Shown: one piece after another, positions 1 to 5,998 of the stretch | Layout: each line of letters starts with the position of its first letter | Position numbering within the stretch: the stretch's first letter is position 1 | Assembly: GCA_030146405.1 (NCBI GenBank) | Contig: JASLBS010000277.1 | Coordinates: forward strand, 1 to 8,114 | DNA from: Arthrobacter sp. | Lineage (GTDB): Bacteria > Actinomycetota > Actinomycetes > Actinomycetales > Micrococcaceae | DNA: 8,114 nt | Direction: 5' to 3' | The notes under the pieces: generated by a model | Databases searched by the model: none | Seen by the model: only the letters and a program-made list of their open reading frames with translations | Told to the model about the DNA's origin: nothing | Made by a program: the position numbers and the translations under genes

Positions 1-1098
1 CTGGTCTACGACCAGGACGTGGACGACTACCTGCGCTTCATCGAGGGCACCGGCCTGGAGCTCGGCATCGACGGGATCGAAGCCGTCGAGGCCAAGAACA
101 CCAACGTGCCGTCCTTCGCACTCGGCAACCTGACCGGACGCACCGAGGTGACCCGCACGGTCACCGCCCTGACGCCCGGCCTGTACCGCGCCTCCGTCAA
201 CGTGCCAGGGGTGAAGGTCACGGTCACGCCGTCGATCCTGAACTTCAGCGCCGCAGGCGAGGAGCGCACCTTCAAGGTGTCCTTCGAGAACCAGAGCGCT
301 CCCGTGGGTCAGTTCGCCGCCGGGTCGCTCACCTGGTCCGGCCAGAACAAGAAGGTCACCTCACCGGTGGCCGTCCGTCCCCAGGCCGTCAGTGCACCCA
401 CCGAGGTGGCCTTCACCTCCGACGGCGCCAACGGCAGTGGCAGCTTCGACGTCACGTCGGGCACCAACAATGCGGTCGAGATGACGCTGCAGGGCCTGTC
501 GAAGGCGGACACCACGCCGATCGAACTCGTCCCCGGCGGAGTGGCACTCGGGGACAACGCCTCCAACGCGGTGAAGACGGTCACGGTCCCGGCCAACACC
601 TCGCTGGCACGCTTCTCGGTGCTGTCGGACAATGAGGCTGCCGACTTCGACATGTTCGTGGTGAACCCGAACGGGAGCATCACGCAGGTGGCGACGGCGG
701 ACTCCAGCGAGACGCTCACCCTGCAGAACCCCGCTGCGGGAACCTACCGCATCGTGGCCAACCTGTACTCCAGCCCCGGGAACGCGGCGACCACCGGTAC
801 CATCGAGGCCCTCGTCCTGGGTGCAGGCCTGGACAACGCCACGGTCACACCTAACCCGCTGCGTGCGGCGAACGGCACCACCGGTGCGGTCACGCTGAAC
901 TGGACCGGGTTGACCCCCGGCTCCTACGTGGGCAGGATCACCTACGCAGGATCGACGGCGATCACCAACGTGTCCGTCGTGGTCACCGGAACGGCCCAGA
1001 CGGAAGCACAGACGGAGGTCATGCTTCCCACGGTCAGCCCCGCCGACAAGCTGATCACCGGACCTCGCGAGTTCACCACCCCCACCGGGGACAAGTAG
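1..1098 (+). CDS. S8 subtilisin-like serine protease, C-terminal part (5' end outside window)
   Basis: The reading frame is open from base 1, so the gene begins upstream. An internal GTG at 19 has no ribosome site and is not the start. The first residues, LVYDQDVDDYLRFIEGTG, match the end of the catalytic domain in the large subtilases (plant cucumisin-like and their actinobacterial relatives), which read GLVYD...DYL. The catalytic Asp, His and Ser are not in view. After this come an Fn3-like subtilase C-terminal domain (about nt 130-370, with VTRTVT, then GVKVTVTP and a hydrophobic FSAAGEERTF strand), a PPC-like beta-sandwich (about nt 570-800, ending in AAGTYRIVANLY) and another Ig-like segment (about nt 810-1000). 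There is no LPXTG or terminal membrane helix, so the protein is probably released or loosely wall-associated. The family degrades extracellular protein, usually made as a pre-pro-protein. The substrate is unknown. A terminator follows 27 nt after the stop. Confidence 0.88.
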   Translation: MVYDQDVDDYLRFIEGTGLELGIDGIEAVEAKNTNVPSFALGNLTGRTEVTRTVTALTPGLYRASVNVPGVKVTVTPSILNFSAAGEERTFKVSFENQSAPVGQFAAGSLTWSGQNKKVTSPVAVRPQAVSAPTEVAFTSDGANGSGSFDVTSGTNNAVEMTLQGLSKADTTPIELVPGGVALGDNASNAVKTVTVPANTSLARFSVLSDNEAADFDMFVVNPNGSITQVATADSSETLTLQNPAAGTYRIVANLYSSPGNAATTGTIEALVLGAGLDNATVTPNPLRAANGTTGAVTLNWTGLTPGSYVGRITYAGSTAITNVSVVVTGTAQTEAQTEVMLPTVSPADKLITGPREFTTPTGDK

Positions 1099-1124
1099 GA
1101 GAGCCCGTCGTCGACTGATTGACA

Positions 1125-1165
1125 GAAGGAAGGCCGGTGGAGCACTGCTCCACCGGCCTTCTTCC
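1125..1165 (+). terminator. Rho-independent-type terminator of the protease gene
   Basis: A perfect inverted repeat has arms at 1130-1144 and 1146-1160 (AAGGCCGGTGGAGCA and its complement). In practice this is a 12-13 bp GC-rich stem with a short loop, extended outward by G1129-C1161 and further weak pairs. It lies just after the protease stop at 1098. The 3' flank (CTTCTTCCT) is pyrimidine-rich rather than a pure T run, as is common in high-GC actinobacteria. Confidence 0.8.
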
Positions 1166-1241
1166 TGAACCGACAACAGGCCCGTGGCGGAACCGTCCAC
1201 GTCGACCACCGATCAGGACGCAGTAACAGCGCCACCGATGA

Positions 1242-1286
1242 ATGACACAAGGCCGGGGGATCAAGGATCCCCCGGCCTTCTGTCAT
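1242..1286 (-). terminator. Long hairpin terminator of the opuA operon, probably bidirectional
   Basis: Arms at 1242-1262 and 1266-1286 pair over 21 positions with a single C-C mismatch (1248/1280), around a 3-nt loop (AAG). The central 14 bp, AAGGCCGGGGGATC, are perfect. It lies 36 nt past the opuAC stop on the minus strand. The stem is almost symmetric and there is no long T run on either side, so it could act in both directions against read-through from the convergent protease gene. Confidence 0.8.
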
Positions 1287-1321
1287 CCGTCCGCCGCTCC
1301 GTGCAGGGCGGGCAGCCGAGC

Positions 1322-2224
1322 CTAGGAGGTCAGGCCGTCGACCAGGTCCTGGTTCTCGTCGATCCAGTTCTGGACGATCTCCGGGTACTCGCTCGAGTCG
1401 GCACCGCTACCGAACATGGCGTTCTGCAGCGAGTCGAGCGCGGCGGTCTCCAGTGTGAAGTTCTCGAGCCATCCCGTCAGCGTCGGGTACTCGTCGCTGA
1501 AACCGGTGCGGGAGAAGGCGTGGATCCCCTCGGCGCCGCCGAGTGCTCCCTCGGGGTCGGCGAGGTCCTTGATGGGGAACGCGTCGTACGCCCAGTGCGG
1601 GTGCCAGAGCGCTACGGCGATGTTCTCACCGGCGTTGGTCGCTGACGTCAGCTCGGTGAGCATGGCAGCGGTCGAGGACTCGGGGAAATCGAAGCCTTCG
1701 AGTCCGTAGGTGGGCAGGACATCGGCCGAGATGATGGTGTTGAGGCCGGATCCCGGCTCGATGCCGACGATGCGGTTGCCGAACAGGTCGGCGTTCTCCG
1801 CGAGCTCGGCGAGCGAGTCGATCGGGGCATCCGCGTTGACCGCGATGTTCAGTGTCGCATCCTCGTTCCAGGCGCCGAGGTCGACGATGTCGTCACCGTA
1901 CCTCGCAACGTACTCCTCGTGCGTGGTGGGGAGCCATACATCCAGGTTGAAGTCGTAGTCACCCGAGGAGAGACCGACGAAGCCGGGCAGCACGTCCGTG
2001 TATTCCAGGTCGACGTTGTAGCCCTCCTTCTCGAGCACGTTGGCCCAGAGGTAGCTCACGGCTTCGCCCTCGGGCCAGCCGTTGAAGACCGCCAGGCTGA
2101 GGTCCTGCTGGTCGCCGTTGTCGAGACCCGACTCGGCGTCGGATCCGGCGTCGGTCGCGCATCCGCTCAGTACCAGGAGCCCAGCGGCTCCGGCTGCGGC
2201 AAGTGTCGTCATTCGCTTGTGCAT
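1322..2224 (-). CDS. opuAC: Glycine betaine/proline-type ABC transporter substrate-binding lipoprotein (OpuAC/ProX family)
   Basis: This is the extracytoplasmic, lipid-anchored receptor of the importer, which captures a quaternary-ammonium osmoprotectant and delivers it to the permease. The 300-residue length is normal (B. subtilis OpuAC is similar). Residues 1-22 are a lipoprotein signal with basic HKR, a hydrophobic core and lipobox LSGC, so Cys22 would be lipidated. The mature part shows family landmarks: NGWPEG (W50), DVWLPTTHEEY (95-105, W97), a GIEPGSGL loop (154-161) and LWHPHWAY (206-213). These Trp residues are the likely aromatic cage for the trimethylammonium head group. The mature N-terminus (residues 23-41) is an acidic, Gly/Ser-rich linker. 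The start at 2224 has a good ribosome site (AAGGAAG), while the ATG at residue 5 would place it too far away. It is the last gene of the operon, 34 nt after opuAB, and is followed by a strong terminator. Ligand (betaine, proline betaine, choline, ectoine) is not settled by sequence. Confidence 0.93.
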   Translation of the reverse strand: MHKRMTTLAAAGAAGLLVLSGCATDAGSDAESGLDNGDQQDLSLAVFNGWPEGEAVSYLWANVLEKEGYNVDLEYTDVLPGFVGLSSGDYDFNLDVWLPTTHEEYVARYGDDIVDLGAWNEDATLNIAVNADAPIDSLAELAENADLFGNRIVGIEPGSGLNTIISADVLPTYGLEGFDFPESSTAAMLTELTSATNAGENIAVALWHPHWAYDAFPIKDLADPEGALGGAEGIHAFSRTGFSDEYPTLTGWLENFTLETAALDSLQNAMFGSGADSSEYPEIVQNWIDENQDLVDGLTS

Positions 2225-2258
2225 ATTCTTCCTTCTGTGATGGATCGGTCAGTGACTT

Positions 2259-3209
2259 CTAGAAAAGGTTCGGGCTGCGCCTTTGTTCCTGGCGATCCGT
2301 CTCGTCCGATGCGTCGGATGCGGGTGTCGCCGGGCCCGGCGTCGCCGTGGTGGACCGCGTGCCGCGGAACCGGAACCGGGACCGCCCGCCGCCGCCGAGC
2401 GTCGCGGTGAGTCTGTCGAGGAAGATCGCGAGGATGACCACCGAGATACCAGCCTCGGCGCCGAGGCCGACGTCGATGCGGCTGAGCGCTTGCAGGACGT
2501 CGCCACCGAGGCCGCCGGCGCCGACGATGCCCGCGATGACGACCATGGACAGTGAGAGCATGATGACCTGGTTGACGCCGGCCATGATGGTCTTGGTGGC
2601 GAGCGGCAACTGGATCTGGAAGAGGATGCGCCAGGGGGACGAACCGAAGGCCTGGCCGGCTTCGACGACCTCGCTGTCGACGCCGCGGATGCCCAGTTCG
2701 GTGAGCCGGACACCTGGAGCCATGGCGAAGATGATCGTCGCGACCATGCCGGGCACGACACCGATTCCGAAGAAGAGGAGTGCGGGCACGAGATAGACGA
2801 ATGCCGGCAGGGTCTGCATGAAGTCCAGCACGGGACGGATGATCGCCGAGGCAAGATCCGATTGAGCTGCGAGTATGCCGAGCGGAATGCTGATGATCAC
2901 CGCGACCGCACTGGCCACGAGCACGAGGGAGAGGCTCTCCATCGCGTTCTCCCACTGATTCACACTCACGATCGCGAGCAGCCCGAGAATGGAACCGAGC
3001 GCGAACTTCCACCCCTTGAGAACGAGGCCGAGCAATGCAGCCACGAGGATGATCACCCAGAACGGAGGGGTGAGGAGGGCCAGCTCGACGGCGTCGTAGA
3101 GGGCACCGAAGATGAACTTGATGATGTCGAAGAAGGGGCTGAACGTCTCGGTGAGGGCATCGACCCCGGCGGCGACCCAGGCCCCGAGTGGTAAGCGGAA
3201 ATTATCCAT
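2259..3209 (-). CDS. opuAB: Glycine betaine/proline-type ABC transporter permease (OpuAB/ProW family)
   Basis: This is the integral-membrane channel subunit of the importer. The 316-residue protein has several hydrophobic helices (about 49-64, 68-83, 93-115, 135-165, 208-230 and 250-270). It carries the conserved ProW stretch around DFMQTLPAFVYLVP (129-142) and GIGVVPG (148-154). The cytoplasmic EAA loop, which docks on the ATPase, begins at EAGQAFG (183-189). After the last helix a 45-residue hydrophilic, Arg/Thr/Pro/Ser/Asp-rich tail (272-316) extends beyond the usual family end. It explains the greater length than B. subtilis OpuAB (about 280). The ATG at 3209 lies inside the end of opuAA (8-nt overlap) and has a strong ribosome site, AGGAGGGG, 8-9 nt upstream, so the two genes are translationally coupled. 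Substrate specificity rests on family membership. Confidence 0.93.
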   Translation of the reverse strand: MDNFRLPLGAWVAAGVDALTETFSPFFDIIKFIFGALYDAVELALLTPPFWVIILVAALLGLVLKGWKFALGSILGLLAIVSVNQWENAMESLSLVLVASAVAVIISIPLGILAAQSDLASAIIRPVLDFMQTLPAFVYLVPALLFFGIGVVPGMVATIIFAMAPGVRLTELGIRGVDSEVVEAGQAFGSSPWRILFQIQLPLATKTIMAGVNQVIMLSLSMVVIAGIVGAGGLGGDVLQALSRIDVGLGAEAGISVVILAIFLDRLTATLGGGGRSRFRFRGTRSTTATPGPATPASDASDETDRQEQRRSPNLF

Positions 3210-4530
3210 TGATGTTCCCCTCCTGGTCGATCACGGTGCTGCCGTTGCTGACGAGGTCGCTGCCCTGCGCGAGCATCGCATCGAGCTCGTTGTTGGAGAT
3301 GCGCGAGACAGGCTCGATGACCGGTGTGGGTGCGGTGTGGGTGGGTACGTTGCCGAGTGCGGCGAGCAGGGTGACCCTCGGGATCACGCCGAGCAGACGG
3401 CGATTGTCGTCGACGACCGCGATCGGCAGCGGACTCTCGACCGCGAGCTCGAACAGGTCCACGAGCACGGCATCGGGGGAGACGGTGGCCATGTTCGCGT
3501 TGATGACCTGGGACAGATCGGTTTCGTTGCTCTTGACCTGCCTCATCACGTGTCGGTCGAGCACCACCCCGAGCAGCGTCCGGTCACGATCGAGGACGAA
3601 CACCGCGGCGGCCTGCAGGTCACGCATGACGCGGAGGGCGCCCCGAGGCCCTGCAGTGAGCGGCATCACCGCCCGTGCGGGCTCCATGACACTGGCGGCG
3701 GTCAGGACGCGCGCTCGGTCGACGTCCTGCACGAACTGGGCCACGTAGTCGTTGGCCGGGTCCGTGAGGATCGCCTCCGGCGTCCCGATCTGCACGATAC
3801 GGCCGTCGCGCATGACGGCGATGCGATCACCGAGGAACATGGCCTCGTTGAGGTCGTGCGTGATGAAGATGATGGTCTTGCCGAGTTCCGCCTGGAGCTC
3901 GAGCAGTTGTTCCTGCATCTCCCGACGGATCAGCGGGTCGAGCGCGGAGAATGCCTCGTCCATCAGCAGGATGTCGGTATCCGCAGCGAGCGCACGAGCG
4001 AGGCCGACGCGCTGCTGCATGCCACCCGAGAGTTCGGACGGGTACCTGTCGGCCCAGCCCTCGAGGCCCACGACCGAAACGATCTTGTGCGCACGCTCGA
4101 GCCGTTCGGCGCGCGGAATCCCCTGCACCTCGAGTCCGAAGGCCGCGTTGTCGAGGACGGTGCGGTGTGGCAGCAACGCGAAGTGCTGGAACACCATGGA
4201 TACGTGGGTGCGCCGTACCTGCCGCAACTTGGCGCCCGAGATCCCTGAGATATCGGCTCCGGCGATCGACACGCTGCCTCCCGAGGGCGGAAGCAGGCCG
4301 TTGAGCATGCGGATCAGGGTGGACTTGCCGGAGCCGGACAGGCCCATGACGACGAAGATCTCGCCGCGCTGGACCTCGAACGAGACGTCGATGACCGCCG
4401 CGGTGCCGAGCGACGCGATGTCCTCCCTGCTCCCGCCGCTCTGCAACCTCTTGACAGCTTCCTTCGAACGTTTTCCGAAGACTTTGTACAGGTTCTTTGC
4501 CGCGACGACCGTCGCAGTGCTATGACTCAC
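3202..4530 (-). CDS. opuAA: Glycine betaine/proline-type ABC transporter ATP-binding protein with CBS pair (OpuAA/ProV family)
   Basis: This is the cytoplasmic ATPase that powers osmoprotectant uptake. Counted from the preferred GTG at 4530, it has 442 residues, close to OpuAA/ProV. It shows Walker A GLSGSGKST (63-71), Q-loop FQH (Q115), signature LSGGMQQ (167-173), Walker B ILLMDE (187-192) and H-loop ITHD (H225), all intact. The N-terminal NLYKVFG is typical of ProV. A C-terminal tandem CBS region (about 277-395) follows the conserved QDVDRARVL junction. In OpuA-type transporters this pair senses ionic strength or nucleotides and gates transport. The last ~50 residues are a polar tail. An in-frame GTG at 4542 would add four residues but has no ribosome site. 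The GTG at 4530 has GAGGGA 4 nt upstream, so it is preferred. It is the first gene of the three-gene operon. Confidence 0.94.
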   Translation of the reverse strand: MSHSTATVVAAKNLYKVFGKRSKEAVKRLQSGGSREDIASLGTAAVIDVSFEVQRGEIFVVMGLSGSGKSTLIRMLNGLLPPSGGSVSIAGADISGISGAKLRQVRRTHVSMVFQHFALLPHRTVLDNAAFGLEVQGIPRAERLERAHKIVSVVGLEGWADRYPSELSGGMQQRVGLARALAADTDILLMDEAFSALDPLIRREMQEQLLELQAELGKTIIFITHDLNEAMFLGDRIAVMRDGRIVQIGTPEAILTDPANDYVAQFVQDVDRARVLTAASVMEPARAVMPLTAGPRGALRVMRDLQAAAVFVLDRDRTLLGVVLDRHVMRQVKSNETDLSQVINANMATVSPDAVLVDLFELAVESPLPIAVVDDNRRLLGVIPRVTLLAALGNVPTHTAPTPVIEPVSRISNNELDAMLAQGSDLVSNGSTVIDQEGNING

Positions 4531-4580
4531 GTTGTCCCTCACGCAGGCGGTGAGGTGCGGCCGCCTGCGAATTTCGTTGT

Positions 4581-4610
4581 GGTGTTAGTCGACGGAGATC
4601 GACTAACACC
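4581..4610. promoter_or_regulatory. 30-bp perfect palindrome upstream of opuAA (12-bp arms, 6-nt centre)
   Basis: Arms GGTGTTAGTCGA (4581-4592) and TCGACTAACACC (4599-4610) are exact complements around CGGAGA. The opuAA start is 50 nt downstream on the minus strand. Such a long perfect inverted repeat in a non-coding region is unlikely to be chance. It is either an operator for a dimeric regulator (MarR, TetR or GntR class) or a leader hairpin affecting opuAA expression. There is no T tract on its opuAA side, so a plain terminator is less likely. Confidence 0.6.
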
Positions 4611-4622
4611 AGTTGGACTTCA

Positions 4623-4638
4623 CCACGTCTCGACGTGG
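4623..4638. promoter_or_regulatory. 16-bp palindrome, candidate operator at the opuA start site
   Basis: CCACGT and ACGTGG are perfect 6-bp half-sites around the 4-nt centre CTCG. Its size fits a MarR-type operator. It sits immediately downstream of the guessed -10 element, where a bound repressor would block opuAA transcription. It could equally be a small RNA hairpin in the leader. Confidence 0.4.
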
Positions 4639-4834
4639 AATCAGTATTCTTTACGCGAAAAAAGGTTCCAGTTCGGTCCAACTCTAAAGTGTCGGGACAG
4701 AATTCAATTCCTTCGAGCGGAATCGGTTTTCAATCGCAATGCTGATGCCGGCTGATTACGGAGCCTCGGCCAGTGCATCCGCAGCGGATTCAGGGCGCGA
4801 AGAAGCCGCTCAGGGCGGACCTCGCGATATCCGG

Positions 4835-5260
4835 TCAGGCAGGAGCTGCGGCGAGCCGGGTGATGATGCTGACCAGCAGGTTCCGTAGATCCTGATCCGA
4901 CAATCCGGCCGATTCGGCTGCGGTTGCGCGCATCTGATCGACGCGTTGCACGACCGACTGGCCCTGACCGGTGATGCGCGTGCGGATCGAACGTGCGTCC
5001 AATGTGTCGCGGGCCCTCGTCACCAGTCCCTTGAGCTCGAGCTTCTCGAGGATCCGTCCCATGGTCTGGGCCTGCACGTGCACCAGGATCGCGAGACGGG
5101 CCTGGGTGACCGGGCCGCTCTCGGAAAGTGCTTTCAGTGTGGTGGCACCAGCATGGGTGACGTCCAGGTCCATCAGACGCTGATTCTGGTACTGGTCATT
5201 CAATCGGGCGGCCGTACTCAACAAGCGACTGGTCGTCCAGTGTGCTGTATCCACGTACAC
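4835..5260 (-). CDS. MarR-family winged-helix transcriptional regulator
   Basis: The 141-residue length is typical for MarR. The winged helix-turn-helix spans about 35-97: helix THAGATTLKALSES, then PVTQARLAILV, a recognition helix around VQAQTMGRILEKLELKGLV (62-80), and a wing with the family signature DARSIRTRIT (88-97; D88, R90, S91). Flanking helices (about 7-30 and 100-138) would form the dimer and ligand pocket. It should act as a dimeric cytoplasmic DNA-binding protein, usually a repressor released by a small molecule. The GTG at 5260 has AGGAG about 7 nt upstream. A second GTG two codons later is less well placed. It lies 304 nt upstream of opuAA on the same strand, and palindromes occupy that gap. 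MarR-type (GbsR/OpcR-like) proteins control betaine uptake in Bacillus, but this short protein is a generic MarR, so the regulatory link is inferred. Confidence 0.88.
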   Translation of the reverse strand: MYVDTAHWTTSRLLSTAARLNDQYQNQRLMDLDVTHAGATTLKALSESGPVTQARLAILVHVQAQTMGRILEKLELKGLVTRARDTLDARSIRTRITGQGQSVVQRVDQMRATAAESAGLSDQDLRNLLVSIITRLAAAPA

Positions 5261-5337
5261 CTTCTTTCTCCTGACCCACCGTAGCCCCCGCTTGTCATCG
5301 ATGAAGACCTGAAAGCGGACCTGTGACAGGAAACATG

Positions 5338-5392
5338 GGAAAAAAGCGCATTGCGTTGCATTTCAGTGAAGAATTCACGAATTCGTTCACCG
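5338..5392 (-). promoter_or_regulatory. Repeat-rich AT island upstream of marR, candidate promoter and autoregulatory site
   Basis: In a GC-rich surrounding this stretch carries a cluster of short symmetric repeats. GTGAA (5366-5370) pairs with TTCAC at 5374-5378 and again at 5386-5390. ACGAATTCGT (5377-5386) is a perfect 10-bp palindrome. GAATTC occurs at 5371 and 5379, 8 bp apart. A six-A run lies at 5340-5345. A GAATTC (4700-4705) and a six-A run (4658-4663) recur upstream of opuAA in the same relative order. This is consistent with marR autoregulation, but no confident -35/-10 pair could be fixed. Confidence 0.35.
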
Positions 5393-5479
5393 AGGATGGC
5401 AGAAGCAGGTCGCGAGGCCTCGGGGGTAGGGTTCGCGCCCGGACGCGCCCTTCGGGAGAAGGCTGCGGTGGTGCGCGGT

Positions 5480-5998
5480 CTAGCGCCCGGTCCCCGCGTA
5501 CACGGTTGCGGTGGTGTCGCCGTCGAGCTCGAAGGCCGCGTGGACCGCGCGGACCGCGGTGTCCAGCAGTTCCGCGTTCGTCACCACGGAGATCCGGATC
5601 TCCGACGTCGAGATCATGTCGATGTTCACGCCGGCATCGGACAGTGCCCGGAAGAAGCGGTAGGAGACCCCCGGGTTGGAGCGCATGCCGGCGCCGATGA
5701 GGGAGAGCTTGCCGATCTTCTCGTCGTACTCCACCGTTTCGAAGCCCACCCGCGCCTGGGCCTCGCCGAGAGCGGCGAGGGCCTCCGCGCCGTCCACGAT
5801 GGGCAGCGTGAAGGAGATGTCCGTGCTCTCCGAGCCGTGCGTGGAGACGTTCTGCACGATCATGTCGATGTTCGTGTTGGCGCCCGCGACGATGCCGAAG
5901 ATCTCCGCGGCCTTGCCGGGGATGTCGGGTACGCCGACCACGGTGACCTTCGCTTCGGATCGATCATGGGCAACACCGGAGATGATGGGCTGTTCCAA
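5480..5998 (-). CDS. lysC: Aspartate kinase beta subunit from an internal in-frame start within lysC
   Basis: In Corynebacterium and Bacillus lysC also yields a small beta subunit, the regulatory ACT part alone, from an internal start, giving an alpha2beta2 enzyme. Here the codon for Leu258 is TTG (5996-5998). It is preceded by GAGGGAG (6004-6010) with a 5-nt gap, a textbook ribosome site lying inside coding sequence. The product would begin at [19 protein letters not shown], which lines up with the known Corynebacterium beta start MEE...SGVATDKSEAKVT as I remember it. It would be 172 residues, the same as I recall for C. glutamicum. The internal start is strongly supported by position and signal, but expression is not shown. 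Confidence 0.72.
   Translation of the reverse strand: MEQPIISGVAHDRSEAKVTVVGVPDIPGKAAEIFGIVAGANTNIDMIVQNVSTHGSESTDISFTLPIVDGAEALAALGEAQARVGFETVEYDEKIGKLSLIGAGMRSNPGVSYRFFRALSDAGVNIDMISTSEIRISVVTNAELLDTAVRAVHAAFELDGDTTATVYAGTGR

Larger units (their letters stand above)
4531..4834 (-). promoter_or_regulatory. Control region between marR and opuAA (304 nt, no gene)
   Basis: I see no credible coding sequence here. About 4600-4745 is visibly richer in A/T than the flanking genes, as expected for a promoter. Reading toward opuAA, a weak sigma-70-like pair is TGGAAC (4665-4670) and AATACT (4643-4648) with 16 nt between, giving a start near 4636. Two palindromes lie at and after that point (listed separately). 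Near the marR end is a small ATCCG/CGGAT hairpin (4777-4789) and an 8-bp direct repeat, TCAGGGCG, at 4790 and 4810. No convincing terminator for marR is visible, so some read-through into opuAA is possible. The exact promoter is a guess; the regulatory role is likely. Confidence 0.5.

Noticed and set aside
361..1209. Open frame of 282 codons on the minus strand opposite the protease gene
   Set aside because: It is antisense to a recognisable protease C-terminus and runs across the terminator hairpin. The product is Arg/Gly/Val/His-rich low complexity with no family resemblance.
3112..4248. Long open frame on the + strand, 378 codons, opposite opuAA
   Set aside because: It is antisense to a gene with all ABC ATPase and CBS motifs intact. 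Its translation is rich in His, Arg, Asp and Glu with no domain, as expected for an antisense frame in high-GC DNA.
4790..4817. 8-bp direct repeat TCAGGGCG near the end of marR
   Set aside because: Short, GC-rich and present just twice; likely by chance.
5449..5462. CCTTC-GGGA-GAAGG hairpin as lysC terminator
   Set aside because: Only a 5-bp stem, with no T tract on the minus-strand side; too weak to call.
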